DNA of 64,000 bases, from the NCBI GenBank assembly GCA_001687465.1, contig LVLI01000294.1:124001-188000 (forward strand), written 5' to 3'. Of the stretch, positions 33,277 through 44,807 are shown in pieces (position 1 is the first letter of the stretch; every line of letters begins with the position of its first letter). This DNA is from Halocafeteria seosinensis. Taxonomy: Eukaryota; Sar; Bigyra; Bicosoecida. Below the pieces are notes generated by a model. It saw only the letters and a program-made list of their open reading frames with translations. It was not told the origin of the DNA and ran no database searches. The position numbers and the translations under genes are program-made.

Positions 33277-33629
33277 TGGAGCAGTGTGGAATGAAAATAT
33301 TAACAATAGGTGTTATGTAAACCTCCCTTCGGTAAGAAAACGAAGAAAAAAGATACAAAGCGCTGACTTTGAAACGAAGGAGAAAAGTATCCCGATAAAG
33401 AGAAAACAAGATAGAATACCGTCTGACGGTAATCAAGCGGAGAAAAACACTTTCTCTGTACGCAGAGCACTGTGAGAACGATCCAGCCTGTAGTCTATCA
33501 TCTAGTAATGACACCTACATAAGTAACTTCTTGAACTTTGAGGGATAGATGGCTTCGAGCTGCTTGTTTATTACGTAACACCTCTTATAAATAAGAAAAG
33601 GCTGGACACTCTATATGACAGAGGAATCC
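33277..33629. other. Intergenic
   Basis: About 350 bases between two minus-strand genes; nothing recognised. It should hold the USP5 promoter. Confidence 0.45.
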
Positions 33630-35920
33630 TTAGGAGGCATATCGGCCCTCCCGGATTCGCTTTAACGCATTTGCTAAGCGGGTAGCGGCTTCATACATTT
33701 GTTGCTCGTTGCCTGACCGTGCTGCGTGCATGGCTTCCTCGACGAGTCGGACGTTATCATCGTACGTTAACTCTTCTGTCTTTAGTCTTGTACCAGCTCT
33801 CGCTCCTCCATTCCCCTCTTCCTCAGCAGAATAAATTTTAACCACCGACTCTTCTTCGCTTGAAGCATCATGTTCCGCGTCGTTGAATACAGTTTCCCAA
33901 GCACCAGCAACAGAGGTGCTACCGCGACGACCTCTTCCGTAACGAAGTTGTTGCCGTTGGTAGTAACTAAGTCCCTCCCGCGAGTCTTCACTATTCAGCT
34001 GATTCCACGTCTGGCGGACCCCATTTCCAGTGGGAGAGTCATGTAGTATTGAATATCCGCCGTGGGCCTTCTTTAATTGATGCATGCGCAGCAACCGCCG
34101 CCTCCAGATTCTCATAGCTTCGTCTGTAGCGTGCATATCCTCTGATTCTGGCTGAAACCCTAGCTCTTGTCTGCAAAAAGTAGCAGCAACATCCACATCC
34201 GTAAAAACACCAGTGTAAACTTGGAAACTTATATACAAACGTACCGGACGTCTGGATCAGTAAGGTGCGATAATATGACACTTGCTTCATCTTCGCCCAC
34301 GGCCTTCTTCAGAGCCTCCTTTCTTTCTCTCATTGCTTCTTCAAGAAGCTCCGTCACCTCTGATTTCACACGGGGACTGGACCTATCGTCGTCTTGGTTG
34401 CGCTCAACCACACTCTCGTAACGTATAAGAACTTCTAAGTAGTCGCAAGCCAATTCTCGAATCATATGTTGTTCCCGAAGGTTATGTGACGCAATTAGAG
34501 CTTGCAGCCCTCGAGACCTATTTCTCAGGGCATGTGCGGAAGGGGTAGTCCGCACAGGCGGCAGGACAGACGTAGACTCTGGTAGACGGAACGATTCCGT
34601 TGCGTCGGTGGCCCGAGTCAATCTTGAGCCCTGATGACTCACAGTATCGTCTGCTCGCGACGCATTGATACGTCTATTGCTTGACTGATGAAAACTCACT
34701 TCTGTCTGTCGTCCACTGGGTTTTTTCTCACCCTCGCTACCATTGGGGGAAACAGCCACCGAAGTTGAGTTAGGAGCAGACGTGTTACCGGCTTGATCAT
34801 TACTTCTTGTGGCGGGATTTACCGCGCTACTGGAGGCATGGGCCGCATTCTGAGGCGAAGAACGGCTCTTATCAGTATTAGCATTTACATCGTTCTGTCT
34901 TCTACCAGTAGGCGAGGATGAGGCTGTTCCTTCATTATGATAGGAACTTACAAGTTGTTGGGCTTCAGAGATCAAGTCATTCAAATCCTCACCTTCCTTT
35001 CCGTCGGTCTGGGCAGATTCAGCTGGGGTTAAGATTCGGTGTCCTGGTGAAGACAATTGCTGAGCTTTTTTAGTAGCGGCCTCAGCTGCGGCTTTGGATG
35101 GCTTTTCGTCATTTTTATTCGCTACGTGCTTATCCGCTACGTGCTTATCCGCTCCGTTTCCCGCTGGACCAGTGCCATGTGAGACTCCAGCGCTGTCTTG
35201 GATAGCACCCGGTTGTTGTTGTGCTGAAGAGTCTTTGAAGACCTCTTCCCAAGCTCCAGCAATGCTGGTAGAGCCTCTTCTGGCTCTACCATATTTAAGT
35301 TGTTGTCTCTCGTAGTAGCTGGCCCCGGCATCAGGATCTGCGCTATTGAGACTATCCCATGCTTGTTTATAGCCGCGGGAAGTAGGGTGGTCGTGGTTAG
35401 TGTTCCTGTAGCCTGAAATTGGTTTGGCACTGTTATTATGTACTAAACGACGCCGAAACAATCGGCCGTTATCCATCTCTTCTTCGAATTGTACCTCTGG
35501 AGACAGTGCCTCTCGCAGTTCGGGGTCCTCGAGCAGAGCCAGCAGCGTGCCGAAAGCAGCCCCTGCGATTTTTCGTAATCGATATGTGTTGTCCTGGTGC
35601 TGTTCCTCTAAATCAAACAAGGCCGCCGGTTTCCGGTCACTTTGTTCCATCTGTGACAACCGCTGTTTAAACAGTTCAATTCGCTGTTCAATGTCCAGTC
35701 GTTCAAGGCAAAGCTGGCGGACAGCGAGTTGTTTCGGTTTCGAAAACGTAGCAACTATGCCATCGAATCCCCTTGCTTGACGTTGCCTTGGAATCGCTGA
35801 AGGTGTATGGCGTCCAAGCTGTAAGACAGCGGAACTATCTCTTTCGAACAGGGCCGTGGTGTCTCCATCCCCTCCTCCACGGCGCCTATCGCCCACTGTA
35901 GATGGCGAGCGATGGGACAT
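33630..35920 (-). CDS. Unrecognised protein with a duplicated domain of about 190 residues
   Basis: Two exons (34245-35920 and 33630-34170, phase 2) give 738 residues. Each half contains the same order. First comes a helical stretch beginning AVRQLCLERLD or MIRELACDYLE. Next is an acidic helix with L-x-D-P-E/D-L/V-R (EDPELREAL, TDPDVRQEL), then RRRL. Last is a highly conserved block: W-x-x-L-N-S, SYY-x-RQQL-x-YGR-x-RRGSTS, AGAWE-x-VF. The two halves are separated by a low-complexity Ser/Asn/Thr-rich linker of about 220 residues. The C-terminus adds a short helix pair (RLVEEAMHAARSGNEQQMYE). No signal peptide or membrane span is present. The RRGSTS block resembles a basophilic-kinase or docking motif. 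I do not recognise the family. Confidence 0.75.
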
Positions 35921-36734
35921 TGCGTTCTGCGTTGGAAGTCAAAATATAAATTCTATTGGATTCTCGCAAAAGCCATATTATTTTGCTAAACCAAAGCGTG
36001 TAGATAACCTAGAAATCGTCTGCCTCGACCAAAGTCGCGTCAACTAGACCGTTTGAGAGGGCGAACCCCCACATATCCTCCATACAAAGACTCCACGCAA
36101 CGAATTATTCGAAGCCCCTCAATGAAAACACCATAGAGACTTACTTTTGCTCAACTTAAAGTCGGCGGTCAATCAGCTTGCCGGCTGTGGAGTGCGAACA
36201 AAACTCGTTTTCAGTTAAATGTGGCGCGGAGGATCCCCATTAATTGCTTTTACGCCCTTTCTCGACTCTGTGTACAGACGATTTTCTGGGCAGCTACGTT
36301 CCATAAACGAAGGGGCAATTATCTAGCGACGTTTGTCTGTGCAGTGTACTCCTGTCGGTTGCGTGGTGCCCTGCGCAGATGAGAAAGCCAGTGACTGGCA
36401 CGCCGCAACAGAGGAGAAAAGCGGTTTGACAGGGTAAGATTACACGGCTTGTAGAATCTGAATTGGATCCGATACACCTAAGGAAGCTCGGTCCAAGGAC
36501 TAGATGCACAATCACAGTATGAGATAAGAATGTGCTTGTCATTTCCCCCTTGTATGGTCGTTTTTGGGGACGCTCGTTACCGGGTGCAATAAGTGCGGAA
36601 AACGACGCCAAGTTGGCACCTTGCTGTGAAGCCGGGTGATGTCCTGACCTTGTGGAACTCGAAACAATATGGCACAGATAAGACGTTTCAACTGATAAGT
36701 CCGTGGGAACGTGCACTGTAATGGGAAGGTGAAA
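35921..36734. other. Intergenic, divergent promoter region
   Basis: About 810 bases. A 186-codon minus-strand open frame overlaps it and the start of the CDK8-like gene but has no domain, so it is judged a shadow. Confidence 0.5.
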
Positions 36735-38060
36735 ATGAGGGCGTCCGAAGTGAATAACACTCGCAAGTTTTCCACGTTCTACACTGTGGGATCCGAAATC
36801 GGAGTGGGTTCCTTTGCAGCGGTACATGAATGCTGGAGAAAAGATAGAGAGCATGCTCCAGAGTCGGAATCGTCAACAAAGAGGCAGCGCATGGAAGATG
36901 ATGCGGAAAGCTCTAATTCGAGCGCGATTGAGCCTTCGACGCAGTGGAGCAATCGTCCACTCGCTGTGAAGGCGATGCCCATGGATGCATTCACTCTTCG
37001 CGAAATCAAAATCTTGCGTGAACTGAAGTCTCCACATCTTATATGTTTGGAGGATGCTTTCGTTGATTCAGTTCGTGACCAGCTTTTGTTAGTGTATGAG
37101 CATGGTAAGCCCTACTGTGCCGCGTTCATGACTACAACAGACAGAATTCCTCCACATCTTCTTGGCAAGACCGCAGCGAAGGACGACTTACAGTCGTGGA
37201 TCCATAACCGAGGGCCACTTGAAGAAGCTACAGCTTTAAGGGTTCTTCGATCACTACTGAAAGCGCTTAACTGTTTACATTCCAATGGCATCATGCACAG
37301 GGATGTGAAACCGGCCAACATACTGCTGATTCAGAAAGGTGAAAAGCACAATTCCAGCAATATCCAGGACTTCTCTTGTAAACTGGCTGATTTTGGTTTA
37401 GCTAGAAGTTTTCGCACCCCCCCAGTTCCTCTGACCGAAGTAGACGCAGAGGTGGTTACTCTCTCTTATAGAGCACCTGAATTGCTGCTCGGAGCCCAAC
37501 ACTACAACACGGCTGTTGACATTTGGAGCCTAGGTTGTGTCTTCGCTGAACTCCTAACTGGAAAGCAGCTCTTTCGCGCCACGGACACGAGCTACGAAAC
37601 TGAGTCGCAAAAACGCTTCTATAAGGGTCAACTTCTATCCATTTTATCCGTAAGGACTTCGGTGATGCTTGCAAGGAGTGACAATGCTCTTCATACAACT
37701 GTAGTCTTTGTTCATATTGTTCGTGCGCAGGTACTTGGGGATCCAGCGGCAGAGGAATGGCCGCTGCTAAAGTATTATCCATTTGCTTATAAATTGAAAC
37801 GCTTAAGAACGGGCTCCCCCGCCCAATCGCAACTAGAGACTTTCTTAAGAAGAAGAAGCTCCGCAGCGCCAAAGCAGATAACTTCCAAAACAATGGACCT
37901 ACTTCAAGAATTGCTACGCTATGGTATGTCTAATGTTAGGACGACTTAAAGCACCCTCGAAGAGGCTGGAAGTTGATGCTCGATGTGTTATGCAGATCCG
38001 GCAAAACGACTCACCGCGTGGGGAGCGCTACATCATTCCGCGTTTGCCGGTCTAGAATAG
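36735..38060 (+). CDS. Cyclin-dependent kinase, CDK8/CDK19-like
   Basis: Predicted Mediator-kinase-type CDK. Three exons (36735-37649, 37731-37923, 37996-38060) give 390 residues. The Gly loop is IGVGSFAAVHE, the VAIK-type Lys lies in LAVKAMPM, and the catalytic loop is HRDVKPANIL. The DFG is intact (LADFGLARSF), followed by VVTLSYRAPELLLGAQHY and VDIWSLGCVFAELLTG. The LTEVDAEVVTLSYRAPELLLGA block and the long activation segment with PLTE resemble CDK8 rather than CDK1/2. A charged insertion of about 30 residues follows the Gly loop. The helix C motif is DAFTLRE rather than SMSACRE. The first intron is 81 bases without an in-frame stop. CDK10/11-like kinases remain possible. Confidence 0.72.
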
Positions 38061-38159
38061 GGGTATAGATAAAATATACATCGTCAAAAACGCAACAGCG
38101 TGTGTATATTTTTTGATGCTAACGAGTCGGAAAGGGGATTTACGGAGCCCAAAAATTAC

Positions 38160-38679
38160 TTAAGTTCCTTGCGGACTTTCTCAGAGATCTGTACATCGAA
38201 CGTCGTTCGTGGCGGAAGCCCAGGATAACATGGTTGTATTCAGTCGCTTACCTTCTTCTGGTCTACCATAGCTTTGAATCGATCGAAATCGGTCATTTGG
38301 CGCTTGTTTCTGCGTCGTTCAAGGCGCTTGGCCCAACTGGTGTTGTTCCATTTTCCGAGAATATCGGCTTTATTCCACTCTTTGCAGAGTTTCTTCTGCC
38401 TGCTGTTACGGCCAATATCCACCTTGAAATCAGTCAAGGAGATGCGCTTGAAGTTAATCTGCTGACGATGCACTCCGGTGAGAGCAGTGGGTCCATCGAT
38501 GAGAGCCTGTTGGGAAAGGAGCTAGTCAATAAGCTCAGCCGAGAAAGAGTAAAAGGTGGTTGTTGTCAACTTACTCTGTTGTGGTCTACGACGTCCACGA
38601 TAGTGCACAGCTTCCCCTCGTCAGGTCCATAGTTGATGAGAGCCACACGGCCTATTTCCACGAAACGTGTAAACGACAT
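38160..38679 (-). CDS. RPL14: 60S ribosomal protein L14 (eL14)
   Basis: Three exons encode about 130 residues. Exon 1 starts at 38679 and reads [20 protein letters not shown], the SH3-like start of eL14, through [11 protein letters not shown]. Exon 2 carries ALIDGP, then [10 protein letters not shown] and [21 protein letters not shown], the family's best-conserved block. Exon 3 adds ten residues ([10 protein letters not shown]). Length and order match other protist eL14 proteins, which lack the animal Lys/Ala tail. It is divergent from EF2, sharing about 700 bases upstream. Confidence 0.95.
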
Positions 38680-39382
38680 TTTATCTATATGGTCACCTGT
38701 GTGGTGTACAGAGGGCTCTGCAAATCAAGAAGGCGAGCGTAAGCAAAAGCCATCAATAAGTCAACCAACGAATGCCCAATCTGCACCATCCGATGGCACA
38801 CTCAAGACACGACGACGTCCATTCCCGTAGTCCTTCCAACTGTATTCCTAAGCTGTGCTAATATTGGTGTATTAGCGTCCAACAACTCGTGGCGGCACGG
38901 TCCGCGAACTACGCCCAACCTATAGCGACAGAAAGACGGCCCATTGTAGAGCACTTACCCACTGATTATTCCGATAAGTTAGCTTAGGCACCAATGTTCA
39001 TGTGCACAACTCCCCATGCATCAAAATGAGTGATATCTGGTGGAGATTGTAGTTCTGACACCTTGAGGAGACTTGGGTGCAACTCTCATTCCCGGCAACC
39101 GAACCGCTAGGGGAGTGCACAGGGAAGTCTATACCCCTGACATTTTTTGTCGCGCTCTTTCCCACTTTCCTCGACTCGAACATTTGTTTGCACGGTAGTT
39201 CTGGTCTGGACTCGTTGAAGTGGCTCGCAGGGTATCTAGTTCCTCAGATCCCCTTCTATTGGTAGCTTTCTAGTTTAGAAGGAGTATTTTGAGACCTTAG
39301 CACCCTTTGTCCGCCTAAAGGGTTCTTTTCCAATTCTTCCACGTTTTTGTGCATTCGTGTGATCAAGAACAGAATTTGCAAC
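38680..39382. other. Intergenic, shared upstream region of RPL14 and EF2
   Basis: Lies between two highly expressed translation genes in divergent orientation. No open frame is supported. A polypyrimidine-rich run precedes the EF2 start (about 39300-39360), as is common upstream of translation-machinery genes; its role here is inferred. Confidence 0.45.
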
Positions 39383-42300
39383 AATGGTAAGTGACGCAGC
39401 CCGAAACAGGAGGGCAAATTGACAGGGGAAGCGCAAGGGGAACCAAAAAGCCTAGGGATAGGGCGGGATATAGCGTCGAGTTCCCCTGTGGCCCCTCTGA
39501 AAAAGCCTTTTTGTCGTTTTACGACACTACTTCTGATTCCATTTCCTCCTTTATCATGCTACTAACTCGCCTTCTTTCTTTTTATTGATCCAGGTGAATT
39601 TCACAGTTGACCAGATGCGGTAAGTTGATTGACATGCTCTGTTTTCGCGGACGCTATGAAGGGCAGAAGTGTGTCGTGCCAGCCCAAAGGGGAAACCGCG
39701 GTGCTGCTCTCTTCTATCTTGAATGGGCATGAGTGGGAAACGGCAAAAGAATGTAGCCTGTTATGTGGGCAGATTCGTGATTAGGGAAGACATGCTCGTG
39801 CCCAACGTTCCTGCATCGTCTTCCAAGACCAGTGAATTTGACGTGGTGTTGAAGACAGAGTGTCACAGTGGTGGATGTTATTTTTTGTTTCTGCAGAGGC
39901 ATCATGGACTTCACGGATAACATCCGTAACATGTCCGTGATTGCACACGTTGACCACGGAAAGTCTACGCTGACTGACTCCCTGGTGTCCAAGGCTGGTA
40001 TTATAGCTTCCTCCAAGGCTGGAGAGGCCCGGTTCACTGACACCCGTGCTGATGAACAAGAACGTGCTATCACCATCAAGTCTACTGGTGTCTCTATGTA
40101 TTTCGAATACGACTTGGCCTATGAACGCAAACTTGACGCAGAAGATGCCGCTGAACGTGGAGAGGCTCCCCCAGTCACTGATATCCGTGAGCAACCTGAG
40201 GATGGCGAAAATATCATCATCAGCAGTGACAAGTCGTTTCTCATCAACTTGATTGACTCCCCGGGTCACGTTGACTTCTCCTCTGAAGTGACTGCCGCTC
40301 TGCGTGTGACCGATGGTGCCCTAGTCGTGGTGGAATGTATTTCGGGTGTCTGTGTGCAGACTGAAACCGTGCTGCGTCAATCTCTTGCCGAGCGTATTCG
40401 CCCTGTGGTGATGTTGAACAAGCTCGATCTTGCCATCCTCTCGATGAAGTTGGAAGCCGAAGAAGCTTACACTCGCTTCCAAAAGACCATTGAAGACGTG
40501 AACGTCATTATCTCTACTTACGGTGGTGAAGAGCTCTCTAAGATTATGAAGTGCGACCTGATGGTGGCTCCTGAGAAGGCGAACGTTGCCTTCGGGTCCG
40601 GTCTCCATGCATGGGGTTTCACGCTCAAGAACTTCGCCAAGGTGTATGCTAACAAGTTGAAAACCACTCGTGGGAAAATGCTCCGCCGTCTCTGGGGCAA
40701 CAACTTCTACAAGAAAGAAGGTGGCAAATGGACGAACAAGAGCGACAACGGGGCCAACAAGCGTGGTTTTGTCAAGTTCATCTACGAACCCATCATGCAA
40801 TTGATGGATGCTTGCATCAACAACCGTGACGAGAAGATCGAGAAGATGCTTAAAGGCATTGATGTCACCCTAAACAGTGACGAGAAGAACTTGAGAGATA
40901 AGCCGTTGATGAAACGTGTAATGCAGAAGTGGTTGCCTGCCGGTGATGCTATTTTGGAGATGATTGTCATGCACCTCCCCTCTCCCAAGGAAGCCCAGAA
41001 GTACAGAGCTTCTCATCTGTATGAGGGACCTGATGATGACGAATGTGGCGTCGCAATGACCAACTGTGATCCTAACGGACCTCTTATGATGTACGTTTCT
41101 AAGATGGTACCAACCAACGATGCCGGTCGCTTCTACGCTTTCGGTCGTGTATTCTCTGGTAAAATCGCCACTGGGCAAAAGGTCCGAATTATGGGCCCTA
41201 ACTACGTACCCGGGAAGAAGACTGAGTTGTGGGTCAAGAACATCCAGCGCACTGTCATCATGATGGGATCCAAGGCGGAACAAGTCAGTGACATCCCTGC
41301 CGGAAACACTTGCGGGTTGGTCGGTGTGGACAATTACTTGTTGAAGAGTGGTACCATCTCCACCTCTGAAGTTGCTCACAACATGAAGATGATGAAATTC
41401 TCTGTGTCCCCAGTTGTCCGTGTGGCTGTAGAATGCAAAAACAACGCTGACTTGCCCAAGCTTATCGAGGGTTTGAAGCGTTTGGCCAAGTCTGACCCAA
41501 TGGTACAAATCACTCAGGAAGAGTCGGGCGAAAACATCATTGCCGGAGCTGGTGAACTCCACTTAGAGATTTGTCTGAAAGATCTCCAGGAAGAGTATAT
41601 GAAGGGCTCTCCCATCAAGATTTCCGAACCTGTAGTATCGTACCGTGAGACCGTTACCGAGGAATCATCTCAGCAGTGTCTGTCGAAGTCTCCGAACAAG
41701 CATAACCGTTTGTTCTGCACAGCTAAACCTATGGCTCAATCTCTGCAAGAAGAAATTGATGAGGGCAAGGTTGTACCCGCTCCTAAGGACCCGAAGGAAC
41801 AGTCCAGATACTTACAGGAGAAACATGACTTTGCGATTGACCCCAAGCGACTTTGGGCTTTCGCACCGGACACAAACGGGCCGAACTTCTTGATCGACCA
41901 GACCCAAGGTGTACAATACTTGAACGAAGTAAAGGAATCAATTAACGCCGGGTTCCAATGGGGTACCAAGAACGGACCGCTGTGTGAAGAACCGTGCCGT
42001 GGTGTAATCCTCCAGGTACTCGATGTTACTTTGCACTCTGATACTATCCATCGTGGAATGGGGCAAATAATGCCTACCGCTCGACGTGTGCTGTTTGCCT
42101 CTATGTACACAGCTAAGCCTACTCTTCTCGAGCCTTACTTCTTGGCTGAAATCGCTGTTCCTCAGGATGAAACTGGTGGTGTTTACTCTACTCTCGCTGT
42201 CCGCCGTGGAGCCGTGCAGGAAGAAAACCCTGTCGAAGGGACACCTATGACCAACATTCGTGCGTTCCTGCCTGTCAACGAGTCCTTCGGGTTCGACAAG

Positions 42301-42483
42301 TTGCTTCGCCAAAACACAGGAGGAAAGGCTTTCCCACAATGCACATTCCACCACTGGGATGTCATGGGTGGAGATCCGTTTGAAGAGGGGAACAAAGTGG
42401 CAGAAATTGTTTCGGCTTCCCGTGAGAGGAAGGGACTTAAGGCCGAAATCCCCTCTTTGGACAACTACATGGACAAGCTTTAA
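39383..42483 (+). CDS. EEF2: Translation elongation factor 2
   Basis: GTPase that translocates the ribosome. Exons are 39383-39385 (ATG only), 39594-39619 and 39897-42483, encoding 871 residues. The N-terminus [15 protein letters not shown] is recovered only by joining the tiny exons. G1 is [10 protein letters not shown]3 [11 protein letters not shown] and G4 MLNKLDLA. The diphthamide loop is [20 protein letters not shown]: the modified His is present, but the third residue after it is Met where animals and yeast have Gly. The C-terminus ends DNYMDKL, as in other EF2s. Codon use looks more biased than in neighbouring genes (many GTC, ACC, AAG, GGT), consistent with high expression. It is convergent with the TMEM135-like gene (88 bases). 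Confidence 0.97.
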
Positions 42484-42571
42484 GAGTAGTTCCTTGTTTG
42501 GAATTCGTTTGTGTATTCCATAGTTGATAAATATGTAACGAAATTGGCTTCATCATTTGCAATTTTATATC

Positions 42572-44558
42572 TTATTCAACCATCTCGGGGTGTGTAGGGA
42601 TAAAGCGTTGTATCGTCCACCTTACAGGTGCACTAACTGTATCACCTTCGACTTCAGTGGATGACAGAAGAACGGCAAGCGATGCCGCAAACAAAAGCCC
42701 CTCCCCATACGGCACAGATTCAAGTAGCCTGTGGTGAAAATATCATGTGTTCCCGTTTCGAGACACATACCACAGCTCAGTCATACCTTCTCTTCTTCAA
42801 GATTTTCCATAATGCGTCGATAGCCCGTGGCAAGACGTAGAGCGCCAACTCCGCCCGTTTGCTCTTCCTCTCTATCAGCAGAGAGGTCCCAGCGATGAAT
42901 CCCCCGACTGCGTAGACAGCACGGTTTTCTCTGGTAGCATAAAGGCGCTGCAAAGCAACAACTGGTCGATTAGAAGCGAAACTGGCTCCGTTCATAGTGC
43001 CCTCTTACGTGAATATCGAAAACCGCCATGTACATTGCCACAAAGACTCCCAGAAACGTAGTGCTCCGCACAGTGCCCAAAAATGCATCTTTGAGCCATT
43101 TTCCAGGTCTGAACCTCCACTAAGGTGAATATCTTAACATCAGATACAGCAAAAAGCAAGGGTTACATACCTTTGGGAAACGTATCTCAAACGGAGGACC
43201 AAAGGAGGCACAAAGTTTAGTGCTGAGTAAATGGCCAACACCCGTCGCGCAGCATCAACAAAAGTGTGAATCCACTGAAAGATAAGTATCGACTGTCGCG
43301 GGTGAGCGACAGAAGACGGAATAAGATTCATCTTTGACCACCCGCCTTCAGAGGGCCAGGGTATTTGGCTCTCGTCAACCTTTGACGGGGCGTTAATAGC
43401 CGTTAGCGTAATCGGAAATCCAAACGCACGTAGTAATACCCAGAATCCCCGGCGGATCTCGTACCACCAGTCAAAGCTACCGTTTCTACCAAACACCTGT
43501 AACCAATCTGGACGATTCTTGAGACAATACTCTAAAATTTCCTGCGTTTTCACAGAGCCATGTTGCATTAAGTTCCTCACTGCATTGAGTACAGGAGTGC
43601 GAATAGGTCCCGTTTTCAAGATGAATTTCTCATACGAAGGCGGAAGGGCACCGCCGTGTACTATGAACGCATACATGACCTGAGCAGACCCTAGTGAAAA
43701 CAAAAGCAAATCTCCATGTCCTCCCAACCAATCCCCATGCTGAACATTGTATTCGGGCTCAAGGTGAGCAGCATCCCGCAATGGTCTCCAATGCCACACA
43801 AACCCTCTATTCTTGGACACGTTGTACAATGTTTGTAACGCGCGCGCCATAGCATAAAGACTGATCGTTCGTCGAGATTCCTTATCTAACCAGAAGAGGC
43901 TTCCACTAGAGCATAGAGCAGCCGCGCTACTAGCTACTCGAACCCTTTGTATTGCATTTTCTTCGCTTTCACTACCGAGAATAGAGCAGAACTTCCGTCC
44001 TAATCCATTCTCTGTCCAATATTGTCCCAGCCTTTGCAGTGCATGCAATAGAATCTCCCTCACCGCGAAATAAGAACTAGAAAAAGATGCGATAAACAGT
44101 GCCCACCGAAAGGCACTCACTCGAACGTGTACATGCGCTTCGCTTACAAGCCCCTCCAACGTTAACGAGATTCCACCGGTAGAGAACCACTTCCGGAGGA
44201 CTGTGAACAATCGGCCGGCTATGGCTATACCTGCTCTGACGTTGTACGCGAGAACAAAATTGCGCCCAAATATCCTCAGCATTTTTTGGAGAATAGGTCT
44301 GATAACATGTTTCCACTCCTGTCTACCCTCTCCATTCGGGTGTCCCAATGCGGAGCCCGTCGAGGAAACATTGTTGTTCGTATCGTTGTTGTCGGCACCA
44401 TCGTTGGCATCCTGGTCGTTCTCTTCATCAGCACCACTGCTGACAAACGAGGGCGATGACCACGTGGTTTCTGAAAAAGCAGAGCGCTCGTACGGCTGGG
44501 GAGCTTCTGAAGTATCCTCCTCCCCGGCGCGGTTGGAGGTATCAACATGACCGTTCAT
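42572..44558 (-). CDS. TMEM135-like membrane protein
   Basis: Four exons (43171-44558, 43009-43114, 42787-42947, 42572-42728) join in phase to 603 residues. A disordered acidic N-terminus of about 85 residues precedes several amphipathic or membrane helices. Two related blocks carry a helix followed by x-x-ERKSRR-T/A-x-LY-x-x-x-RA: FWLDKESRRTISLYAMARALQ early, and SLLIERKSKRAELALYVLPRAI late. This internal repeat is characteristic of TMEM135, as are QVMYAFIVHGGALPPSYEKFI in the middle and GTVRSTTFLGVFVAMY. TMEM135 is linked to peroxisome, mitochondrial and lipid biology in animals. The assignment is from remembered motif order. Confidence 0.68.
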
Positions 44559-44807
44559 TCTTCCACTCTGCCCTACCTACCATGCTACCTAAATTTCAAA
44601 CAACATGTGCAATAGCACACTTGGTACAACAAACCTAGCAATACTACCTATACAAAGACTGTATCCCCGTGAAGGCCCTGAACTTCCTGAAAGGCCCTTA
44701 GTTCACATCATAACAAGCCACCGTTGAATTATAAGTATTGATTTTTTGTACCCAAGGTGTCCTGGAGTATTTATTGTGGAAGATACTCTCTACGAAGCAA
44801 GTTCGTG

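Noticed and set aside
36294-36854. 186-codon minus-strand open frame
   Set aside because: It overlaps the start of the CDK8-like gene on the other strand, has no domain and has an unbalanced composition; taken as a shadow frame.
40321-41562. Long minus-strand open frames inside EF2
   Set aside because: They mirror the biased codon use of EF2 on the opposite strand, a known source of spurious long antisense frames.
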